IMG/VR virus record: IMGVR_UViG_3300033571_013602
Location: 1 to 21,891 of that record
DNA: 21,891 bases
DNA from: a virus
Reading direction: 5' to 3' (one strand)
Position numbers and translations under genes: made by a program. Below are positions 15,072 through 21,816 of this stretch, in pieces. The notes beneath the pieces were generated by a model. It was not told the origin of the DNA. It searched no databases and saw only the letters and a list, made by a program, of their open reading frames with translations. Positions within the stretch are counted from its first letter, which is position 1, and each line of letters starts with the position of its first letter.

Positions 15072-17650
15072 TGGTACTATTTTCTCAAAGTTCTTATAGA
15101 TTCACTGATCCAATCAGATACTTCAAAGCTAACGATCCAATCTACTATGAAGTTGATAACATACCTCTTAAACAACTTCAGCAAAATGATCTTTGGCTTA
15201 AAGAGCAATTAGAAAATTTAGAACTTCCTAGACAGCAAGAGATAGGCAGATCTACATTTACAGAACTTCAACCTTACATTGACGGATCAGATAACGTAGT
15301 ATACGTTAGACCAGGGAGATATAGTGCAAGAATAAACGACGTATTTAATCTTCAATCAATGCAATTACTTAATGTAATTCCAACCTATGAAGATATTGTC
15401 ACTGCAAAGACAAATAATCACGCTTATATTCAACAAGTAATTGATAAAGTTAGAGGAGTTGTAGCAACAGACTCTTTGGCACTAAACGGGTTAGTTGAAA
15501 GAACTTTTACCAAAGCTTCAGCATGGCATCACACAGTATCAAAGTTGATGCTGTCTAGCACTGTCGGGTACAATGAAGCTAGACTTGAACAATTAGACTT
15601 TGGTGGGAAATGGCCCTACCCAATGTACAAAGGAATGCTGTACACTCGAAATGGGGTATTCAGCCCTTCGTATGATGCGTCAACTGTAGGCGGTTTAAAG
15701 TTTGATTTTTTTCCTGGGCAATCAGCTTCTGGTAATGATCTAGGGTACGCTAGACTTGCGGTATTAGAGAGCGAGTTTATGAAGAAGTGGAGAGGGGTTG
15801 CTAGAACTTCTATAGTAGACATCCCTGAACAACTCTCTATAGAAATACCCCCGTTCGACCCAGATGATTACTTTTACTACGACTCTAATGGGGTAAGAAC
15901 TTTAATTTCAGAAGCTAATCAGAGAATAGATTTACTATTTATCTATTCAAAACCAATAGATACTTCTGCTGCAACTATTGCAAAATTTGTAAACGGTGGA
16001 AATACTCCTACAAAAATTTATACCCCTCAGCTAGGTATTGTAAAGGGAGCAGGGTTGGGGCTAAATAAAAAATCTACCACTGATTCAACACTAAGTCCAC
16101 GAGATTACGGATACACAACTCCATTGCAAGATGATGATGGAAATAATTTAATGTTGGCGTCTCATGCTGACGCATTAAATCAAAATCTTGGATTTAGCGG
16201 CGTAAAAGGATCTTTTCCATCCCCCGATGATTTATTAAATTTTGCTCCAACTTTGGCAGACATAATTGAAAGCAATCATATGGCTTTGCTAGGCCAGTCA
16301 ATACTTCCCCTAGCTTATATTGTTGTTAAAAAAGAAGCTTCTCTAAATGAAAACGACATACCCAGACTTACCTCTAATGACTTGATTGATATAAGACCTT
16401 TCTTTAGAACAACAGAACTTACATACAATGAAAGAGCGGGTATAGCGGCTGCTCACCCACAAATATCATTAGCTAACCCAGTTGCGACTCAATCTTATGT
16501 TGATTTTCCGGTCAAAGATCTTTATGAAAAAATTGCAGACGTAGATTCTAGAATACCAGTATTACCTGGACTTTCTCCTAGAGTTATTTCGACTGGATAT
16601 ATTTACGGTGGTCTTTTTTATGGAGTTGAATCTGTTCTTTTACATTACTTAAGCAAGAAATATACAAATTTAAACTCTTCACAATTAATAGAAAAAGTAA
16701 GAGAACACTTTAATTATCCTGATAGTTTTTCTCAAGGAGACCCAGGGTGGGATTTAGCCTCGTGGAGAGTAACTCAAATAGAAGGAAACAGCCTCGACAA
16801 GTATGATTGGTTAAATATTGTTCAAAATAGCACATACCCTTCTAACGGAGGATATTACGGTGGTGAGTACAGTTGGCTGGAAGGATTTTTAAAATTTTCT
16901 CCAAATGTTTTAAATTCTTATGATGCCTCTTTTAAAAATGCAATAAAAGAAATTCAAAGATCATTCCATAATGCTCCCGCTATGGCATTTGGAAGATCAA
17001 TTCAAACAGAGTCATTTTTGTCCAATCAATCATCATTTCCTGGAACTGGAGTAAGGGGGTTAGGATCTACAGATGGAACATCTTCTGATGACTACACTTT
17101 CTGTTATGTTAGAAAGAAGATTGTTATTCAACCTCAACAAACTGGATGGGCTTCAGATTATATGTTAAAAGCATCATATCACAATTGCACTACTGTAGGC
17201 GGTGGAATTGGCCCAAATAATATTATTGTTACAAAAGAGAAAAATTTAGCCACTGGAAATATTGAATTTACAGTTATAGCTGGATGGCCCGTTAAACTTA
17301 AAGAAATTAACAGAAACTCGTTCGGCGGGTTTAGTTACTATCAAGCTTTCCCAGATAACAAATATACTTTTCCTTTGTTCCATAGAAAACAATCTCCGGG
17401 GTATGATGGTCCTGGTCCCTTATTTAGAAATTGGAATGGTACACTTGTTATAACGGATGAGATGTCCTCGGACATAAATACTGCTGGACATATCGGTGCA
17501 GTAAGGGTAGATAGTACAGCAAGCGAATACGGTATATCAAATTACGGAGTCGCACTGTACCCAACTGTAAAATTTGAAATTATCGGAATTCCAAATCAAT
17601 ATTTAACAACTAATTTATTTTATAATTCTAATACAGTAATTACTCAATAA
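15071..17650 (+). CDS. Large virion structural protein with conserved N-terminal docking-type segment
   Basis: This 859-residue protein starts on the last A of the upstream TAA (TAATG). Residues 11-50 (FTDPIRYFKANDPIYYEVDN followed by IPLKQLQQNDLWLKEQLENL) form a distinctive start that I associate with structural proteins of T4-like marine phages. Residues 26-47 align without gaps to residues 35-56 of the beta-helix protein upstream. The middle contains charged helical stretches (DLYEKIADVDSRIPVLPG near 490) and the C-terminal third is rich in Gly/Tyr/Asn with beta strands (FTVIAGWPVKLKEIN, VALYPTVKFEIIGIP). There is no enzymatic signature. Position in the adhesin block and shared docking motif suggest a baseplate-attached fibre or peripheral wedge component. 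The specific T4 counterpart, if any, is not apparent to me. It ends 3 bases before the next gene. Confidence 0.7.
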   Translation: MVLFSQSSYRFTDPIRYFKANDPIYYEVDNIPLKQLQQNDLWLKEQLENLELPRQQEIGRSTFTELQPYIDGSDNVVYVRPGRYSARINDVFNLQSMQLLNVIPTYEDIVTAKTNNHAYIQQVIDKVRGVVATDSLALNGLVERTFTKASAWHHTVSKLMLSSTVGYNEARLEQLDFGGKWPYPMYKGMLYTRNGVFSPSYDASTVGGLKFDFFPGQSASGNDLGYARLAVLESEFMKKWRGVARTSIVDIPEQLSIEIPPFDPDDYFYYDSNGVRTLISEANQRIDLLFIYSKPIDTSAATIAKFVNGGNTPTKIYTPQLGIVKGAGLGLNKKSTTDSTLSPRDYGYTTPLQDDDGNNLMLASHADALNQNLGFSGVKGSFPSPDDLLNFAPTLADIIESNHMALLGQSILPLAYIVVKKEASLNENDIPRLTSNDLIDIRPFFRTTELTYNERAGIAAAHPQISLANPVATQSYVDFPVKDLYEKIADVDSRIPVLPGLSPRVISTGYIYGGLFYGVESVLLHYLSKKYTNLNSSQLIEKVREHFNYPDSFSQGDPGWDLASWRVTQIEGNSLDKYDWLNIVQNSTYPSNGGYYGGEYSWLEGFLKFSPNVLNSYDASFKNAIKEIQRSFHNAPAMAFGRSIQTESFLSNQSSFPGTGVRGLGSTDGTSSDDYTFCYVRKKIVIQPQQTGWASDYMLKASYHNCTTVGGGIGPNNIIVTKEKNLATGNIEFTVIAGWPVKLKEINRNSFGGFSYYQAFPDNKYTFPLFHRKQSPGYDGPGPLFRNWNGTLVITDEMSSDINTAGHIGAVRVDSTASEYGISNYGVALYPTVKFEIIGIPNQYLTTNLFYNSNTVITQ

Positions 17651-17653
17651 ACC

Positions 17654-20110
17654 ATGACATCTACTGGACTTCCTGTAACTACTTATCCATGTGGAAATCC
17701 TGTTCCAGGATATGAAGCTAGAAATCCAGTACAGGATGCCCCTAATACAAACTATATTCCAAACGGTAATGAGGTAACACACGTTTTAACCGTGCCTGTG
17801 TGTGTCACAGGTACTTTTCCACCTGATGCCGGGGAGGGTGGACCAATATTAAATCCACCACCTCCACCTCCAAATTTTCCCCCAACTCCACCGCCACCCC
17901 CTCCAAGACCAAGAAGACCAAGGGTCACTAGAAGAAGAACTCCCCCACAATATGTTCCACCAGAGGCAAGAAGAAGAGGTGTGGGTCAGGGACCACAAAT
18001 ATCCGGTAATGCATTTGTTACACGAGCAGAATACAGATACAATCTTAATTCAGGAAGAGGTCAGAGATTTGGTATTCAAGGACAGCCAAACCCATCTCAA
18101 TTTTTATTTCCAAGTAATAACCCTCAAACTGTAAACGCATCCCTAGAATATAATTTAACACAAACTTCTAATGAGGGCAGTGAAAGCTTTCCAATAAATC
18201 CTGCCGGATCTCAAGTAACTCAAAAATTACCTAATCCATTACAAGAAGAGTGTATTCCAACATACAATCAAACTTATAACTTTTTTAAAGTTCCTTCAAC
18301 CCCAGTAACAGATTTAGTTGCAAATCAATCTAGATTAGATATTTTTTCTAATCAAGTAGCAGAAGAAGTTAAATATTTTTTAGATATGCAAAATTCTACT
18401 GCTGCATGGAATGAAAAATATATATCTAATTTAAGCATTGAAAAAATTTCTATTAGCATAAACTCTTCTCTGTATGAAAGCTTAAATAACATTCATGGGG
18501 AAGGTAGTTTAAAAATTGATTTTTCTGTTTTTTTAAACACACTAAAATCTCATTTATTACAAGGGACATTAAATGAATTTGATCCTTCATTTTTTATTAG
18601 TGTGGCTCAAAAACAACAAAACGATAACTTCTATTCTTTATCTAGAACGCAAGAATCTCAAGCTACAATAAATACTTCATTAGCAATATTTGAAGGCACT
18701 TCTGTAAATCCAGATTACGAAAGATTAAATTTAGATAAAAATGAAAGAAATGATTTTAGAAGAATGAGATTTCTCCCAGAAGATTTGCAATGTAAAATAG
18801 ATGTTCTTCAAATAGACGGAACCTCAGAACCCCTTTTAGTTACAAATAATGGGATACCTACTCAACAGTTACCAGCACTGATAGATGATCCTTCTGTAAG
18901 TTCCATAGAGACTCAATTCGGTGATGGGGCTGGATATTATTTTTCTTCGCTTTCAATAAATGGAGAGGAGTATCCTCTTCCAACTTACAACGAGTTGTCC
19001 AATTCTTACTATTTAAATACAAGAGATCGAGCGTTAATTCTTGGGTTATTAGGCGCGGATTCTTCCCTTAGGCTAACTTCAACTTCGCCTTTAAATAATC
19101 ACGAATTTACTTCGACTTATAACTCATCCGCTGATGTTGATCTAATGTATTTTATTCTTGATATGTCTTCTGTCGGGGATATTATCGGGACAAAATTAAT
19201 GGTGACTACAACTTCTGCAAATTACATAAGAACAACAAGTGAAGAAGCAATAGCTCATTCAAAAAATAATTGTCTTAATTTATCTAAAATAAATGTTGAT
19301 TATAGGGACCCGTTTATCCACTACGCAAGGGACTCTAGTTCCGTATATTGTGAAATAGAAGACTTTAGTGTAAAAGCTTTAAATATAGAAACAACTCCAA
19401 ACTCAGATAAATTAATATTAAGAAGTCTACCTCAAGGAATTATTCTATTACCAGGATGCGGATCAAAGCACAATCCATTTAATGGTAAATCTAAGTTTCA
19501 AGACTATTCAAATTCTGCTGTTAGAAGAACTTTAAGCTTAAAGCCAACTATAGATCAAACAGATTTACAAATTCAAACTACTCCATTAGCTCAAGAAAAA
19601 GTTGTGTTACAGCTTGGGACTGACAGTTTTGGTCTTTATGAAAAATACTTAGATGAAGATTTAGAAGGATTAATTTATTCGTTCAATGCTAGCTCTGAAG
19701 AATTTTTAAATTCTTATTATTCATACCCAAGCGGGTTTAACTCCACGCAGCCTCCCTCTGAATTTAGAGTTAATTCCCCAGAATCAAATTTATTAAATTT
19801 AACTGATAAGCTTGCAACTGTTGCTCTTGATTTAAAAAATACTTCTGGTACTCAATACGGATTTTTAAGTTGGTATGATATTTACAGAAGAATGACTCTG
19901 AATGATATTGGAAAATTAATGTATACTAATTCTCAAGATTTAATATCAAAGATAGAACAGGGTTTTGTTCAAGGAGTATTTGTTAACAATACTTTAAATG
20001 ACGTAAATACTACTATTTATTATGGAATTCCCGAATCAGCAACAGTGCCGAATGACTCTATAATAATAACAGAAGCAGATAGAATAAACTTTAAAAATTC
20101 ATTAAAATAA
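17654..20110 (+). CDS. Large virion structural protein with polyproline/arginine linker
   Basis: This 818-residue protein has an N-terminal segment of about 55 residues rich in Pro/Gly/Asn. Residues about 56-108 are low-complexity, with Pro runs of six at 68-73 and 79-84 followed by an Arg-rich stretch (RPRRPR, RRR, RRR). A short Gln/Asn/Phe-rich stretch follows, and then a long, AT-rich coding, mixed alpha/beta region. The segment RMRFLPEDLQCKIDVLQ around 375-390 and the C-terminus (TTIYYGIPESATVPNDSI, then RINFKNSLK) look like folded structural protein. The polyproline II linker could act as a stiff spacer between an anchoring N-terminus and a distal domain. I see no catalytic motif. It lies just upstream of the PAAR tip gene (1-base gap) and in the late operon, so a virion role is likely. 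The actual location is unknown. Confidence 0.65.
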   Translation: MTSTGLPVTTYPCGNPVPGYEARNPVQDAPNTNYIPNGNEVTHVLTVPVCVTGTFPPDAGEGGPILNPPPPPPNFPPTPPPPPPRPRRPRVTRRRTPPQYVPPEARRRGVGQGPQISGNAFVTRAEYRYNLNSGRGQRFGIQGQPNPSQFLFPSNNPQTVNASLEYNLTQTSNEGSESFPINPAGSQVTQKLPNPLQEECIPTYNQTYNFFKVPSTPVTDLVANQSRLDIFSNQVAEEVKYFLDMQNSTAAWNEKYISNLSIEKISISINSSLYESLNNIHGEGSLKIDFSVFLNTLKSHLLQGTLNEFDPSFFISVAQKQQNDNFYSLSRTQESQATINTSLAIFEGTSVNPDYERLNLDKNERNDFRRMRFLPEDLQCKIDVLQIDGTSEPLLVTNNGIPTQQLPALIDDPSVSSIETQFGDGAGYYFSSLSINGEEYPLPTYNELSNSYYLNTRDRALILGLLGADSSLRLTSTSPLNNHEFTSTYNSSADVDLMYFILDMSSVGDIIGTKLMVTTTSANYIRTTSEEAIAHSKNNCLNLSKINVDYRDPFIHYARDSSSVYCEIEDFSVKALNIETTPNSDKLILRSLPQGIILLPGCGSKHNPFNGKSKFQDYSNSAVRRTLSLKPTIDQTDLQIQTTPLAQEKVVLQLGTDSFGLYEKYLDEDLEGLIYSFNASSEEFLNSYYSYPSGFNSTQPPSEFRVNSPESNLLNLTDKLATVALDLKNTSGTQYGFLSWYDIYRRMTLNDIGKLMYTNSQDLISKIEQGFVQGVFVNNTLNDVNTTIYYGIPESATVPNDSIIITEADRINFKNSLK

Positions 20111-20111
20111 T

Positions 20112-20426
20112 ATGCCAATAGCAGCAACAGTAATAGATCCTAGTACGGGGCATTGTCATCCGCCAACCGCACATCTACTAGGTGCGGCAGGACCGGGAGG
20201 AACAGCTTTAGTTTTTATTGGGCCTGCTTTAGCCCCCCCGGTTTTACTTGGAGACGCTTATATCTCAACTAGCTGTGGAGATACAGCCCATGTACCAATT
20301 GTAACTTTAGGTAGCCTTAATGTTCTAGTTGGCCCTTCTTTAATAGGAATGTCTTTTATTGGGGCACCACTTTCTTGTGGGGATATTGTTGGGGCCAATC
20401 CAGCAAATAATGTGACTGTTAACTAA
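20112..20426 (+). CDS. PAAR-like baseplate spike tip protein
   Basis: This 104-residue protein is built of Gly-rich beta hairpins in the PAAR pattern: ...STGHCHPPT..., VFIGPALAPPVLLGDAY, HVPIVTLGSLNVLVG, SFIGAPLSCGDIVG and NNVTVN. PAAR proteins cap the trimeric gp5/VgrG spike and sharpen the membrane-piercing tip by binding a metal through His/Cys residues. Candidates here are His14/His16/His21, Cys55, His60 and Cys89. The length fits (T4 gp5.4 is 97 aa). A run of seven C at about 20236-20242 encodes the Ala-Pro-Pro turn. It is the last gene of the tail operon, about 20 kb from the hub-like gene at the window start with which it would assemble. A stop and an 82-base AT-rich gap follow. The fold call is strong; the exact ligands are inferred. 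Confidence 0.82.
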   Translation: MPIAATVIDPSTGHCHPPTAHLLGAAGPGGTALVFIGPALAPPVLLGDAYISTSCGDTAHVPIVTLGSLNVLVGPSLIGMSFIGAPLSCGDIVGANPANNVTVN

Positions 20427-20460
20427 TTTTAAAAATTTAATAAATTATATTTAATGGTCG

Positions 20461-20468
20461 TATAAATA
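20461..20468 (+). promoter_or_regulatory. T4-type late promoter (TATAAATA)
   Basis: TATAAATA, the exact T4 late-promoter consensus recognised by the gp55-type sigma factor, sits in the only sizeable intergenic gap (20427-20508). Transcription would start near 20473-20476, leaving a leader of about 35 bases before the ATG at 20509. The same octamer occurs by chance inside AT-rich genes, but this is the only intergenic copy, and it precedes a new transcription unit. The rest of the gap is almost pure A/T and shows no GC stem-loop terminator. Confidence 0.7.
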
Positions 20469-20492
20469 GATATAGGTAATTAATTATTGATT

Positions 20493-20498
20493 ACGAGG
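20493..20498 (+). promoter_or_regulatory. Ribosome binding site for the acidic protein gene
   Basis: ACGAGG lies 10 bases before the ATG at 20509 and is a fair match to the Shine-Dalgarno core. It stands out because the genes of the upstream operon have no comparable site before their starts. It supports choosing ATG 20509 as the start and suggests strong, independent translation of this gene. Confidence 0.55.
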
Positions 20499-20508
20499 TT
20501 TTTTAATT

Positions 20509-20958
20509 ATGAAGCACAATGTTTTAAAGGAAGAGGTTGATCAGATCCTTAGCCAAGCTTTCTGGAATAAGGGTGGAATCAAGTTAAACGAGAACGCCGC
20601 CCCTGAGGCTGCTGAGACGGTCGAGCAGCCTGCCGCTGAGGAGGTTCCTGCTGAGGCTGTAAACGAGGAGGCCCATGTTTGCCCCCTCTGCGAGTCACAT
20701 CTAGAGGCTCCAATCAGCGATGACAAGCTCTCAGAGCACATTGATCTAATGATTGACATCATTGATGAGATGGCTCAACTCACCGAGGGCGATGATTCAG
20801 AGGGCGATGGAGAGGAGCTTGCTGAGGAGTCTCACGAGGATGACGAGGACGCCGAGCAAGTAGTTGAGAAGAAAGGTCTTCCAGCGTTTCTTAAGGGCAA
20901 AATGAATAAGAAGAGCAGCAAGGCTAGCTCTTCAACGAAAGGCCCTGAGATGAAGTGA
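20509..20958 (+). CDS. Highly acidic small protein, possible prohead core component, with CPLC zinc-like motif
   Basis: This 149-residue protein is dominated by Glu/Asp/Ala. Its N-terminus (KEEVDQILSQAFW) is helical, residues 30-55 are an Ala/Glu/Pro-rich linker, and HVCPLCESH at 56-64 followed by His77 could bind zinc. Residues 94-120 are almost all acidic, and the C-terminus is basic (KGLPAFLKGKMNKK). The sequence is unusually GC-rich (38 of 60 at 20581-20640) and uses GAG/GCC codons, unlike its neighbours. QLTEGD at 90-95 fits the [LI]-x-E-[GAS] cleavage consensus of T4 gp21 protease. Very acidic small proteins precede the protease in T4 (gene 67). It follows the late promoter and begins the downstream unit. 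I infer a prohead core or scaffold-associated role; the identity is unproven. Confidence 0.6.
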   Translation: MKHNVLKEEVDQILSQAFWNKGGIKLNENAAPEAAETVEQPAAEEVPAEAVNEEAHVCPLCESHLEAPISDDKLSEHIDLMIDIIDEMAQLTEGDDSEGDGEELAEESHEDDEDAEQVVEKKGLPAFLKGKMNKKSSKASSSTKGPEMK

Positions 20959-20960
20959 GG

Positions 20961-20978
20961 CTAACTGTTAACAGTTAG
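20961..20978 (+). repeat. 18-bp perfect palindrome with a third half-copy before the next start codon
   Basis: CTAACTGTTAACAGTTAG is a perfect inverted repeat; as RNA it gives a 7-bp stem with a TTAA loop. A direct copy of the left arm, CTAACTG, lies at 20980-20986, immediately before the ATG at 20988. CAGTT (20972-20976) can pair either with the left arm or with AACTG at 20982-20986. The ATG has no Shine-Dalgarno, so the element may control translation, protect the mRNA, or bind a protein. Confidence 0.75.
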
Positions 20979-20987
20979 TCTAACTGC

Positions 20988-21416
20988 ATGAGCGATAAAT
21001 TTTTACCAGATATTTCAGTTGGGGATCTTGCCATGAACCTATTAAAGGACATGGCAAAAAACCCAACACAAGCTCTCAAGCCTGCTCTTAAGGAATCAAC
21101 ATTACAGAATGTTGGTGCCCCTGATGTTAGCAGAGTAGAAGTATCTGATGATTATGTTTCATTAGTGTTAGAGGGAAAGAAACCCCAGCCAAAGAAGCCA
21201 GCAGTTCAAATCAAAGAATCATCAGAGTCTAAACTAACAAGTTTGGTAGAAAGACTTTCAACTTTGATTACTGAGGCCAAGCAAATAATGGAAGAGATAT
21301 CTTCTGGTGCTACTACCACTGGAAACATTGGTGTGAGCATGGCTGGTAAGAGCAGAAAAAATCCTAAACTTCAAAACTGCATAATGAAGCTTAAAAGAAA
21401 ATATGGTGACAAATGA
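20988..21416 (+). CDS. Small basic-tailed protein, possible prohead core/internal protein
   Basis: This 142-residue protein has no recognised family. Residues 1-35 are helical (VGDLAMNLLKDMAKNP), and 44-65 form a likely beta segment (VSRVEVSDDYVSLVLEG). Residues about 82-104 form an amphipathic helix (KLTSLVERLSTLITEAKQIM), and the C-terminus is strongly basic (KSRKNPKLQ, MKLKRKYGDK). Four sites resemble the T4 gp21 cleavage consensus: LKE|S (36/37), VLE|G (62/63), IKE|S (77/78) and ITE|A (96/97). That is more than I would expect in 142 residues, though the motif is weak. The gene lies 29 bases after the acidic gene behind the palindrome and lacks a clear Shine-Dalgarno. Its TGA overlaps the next ATG (ATGA at 21413-21416). 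By position it could correspond to T4 gene 68. This is inference from context. Confidence 0.6.
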   Translation: MSDKFLPDISVGDLAMNLLKDMAKNPTQALKPALKESTLQNVGAPDVSRVEVSDDYVSLVLEGKKPQPKKPAVQIKESSESKLTSLVERLSTLITEAKQIMEEISSGATTTGNIGVSMAGKSRKNPKLQNCIMKLKRKYGDK

Positions 21417-21814
21417 AAGACCTTATCTCCCTATTAGAAGAGATTTCAATTAGTGAAAGAAAAACTGAGAAAGGTAGAGGTTCGAAAGAAGGTCGCCAAG
21501 CTATTCAACAGAACAGTCGTGATAAGGCTCATACCACTCCAGGCAAATCTAGAGTTAGAATTTATAACTCAATAACCGACGCTCTTCGTAATGGATACAT
21601 GGGCCAAATCTTCTCAACCAAAGGTGCTGATCGTCTTTATGTCATTACCAAACAGAAGTGGGGAAAAGACGATGAGCAGATGGTTGCTGGAAGAACAGCT
21701 AAAGGATTTACTCCTGGATCAATACCCTCTTCATTTAAAGACGTAAAGAAGTATTCCACTAGAACAATGGTTCGCCATGCTGGGGCAGATAAGCCCAAAA
21801 AGGCCAAGAAATAA
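21413..21814 (+). CDS. Small basic hypothetical protein
   Basis: This 133-residue protein is rich in Lys/Arg/Gly/Ser. It begins with a short amphipathic helix (MKDLISLLEEISISERK), followed by a basic, probably disordered segment (residues 18-46). A compact-looking domain follows at about 47-110 (VRIYNSITDALRNGYMGQIF, then RLYVITKQKWGKDD), and the tail is basic (DKPKKAKK). The start is ATG 21413, overlapping the upstream TGA, with GGTGA upstream as a weak ribosome site. I do not recognise the family. The basic ends would suit nucleic-acid or acidic-scaffold contact, for example with the acidic protein encoded at 20509. It stops 2 bases before the next gene, so all four downstream genes form one tight unit. 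Confidence 0.6.
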   Translation: MKDLISLLEEISISERKTEKGRGSKEGRQAIQQNSRDKAHTTPGKSRVRIYNSITDALRNGYMGQIFSTKGADRLYVITKQKWGKDDEQMVAGRTAKGFTPGSIPSSFKDVKKYSTRTMVRHAGADKPKKAKK

Positions 21815-21816
21815 CT

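Noticed and set aside
17952-18134. Alternative + frame of 60 codons within the polyproline protein
   Set aside because: It is nested in a long continuous frame and has no start signal; its reading arises from the repetitive AGA/CCA sequence.
20427-20460. Possible terminator after the PAAR gene
   Set aside because: The sequence is almost only A/T and contains short A/T palindromes but no GC-containing stem followed by a T run, so a terminator cannot be supported.
20541-20762. Minus-strand open frame opposite the acidic gene
   Set aside because: The GC-rich GAG/GCC codons of the acidic gene readily produce stop-free antisense frames; the plus-strand gene has a promoter and ribosome site.
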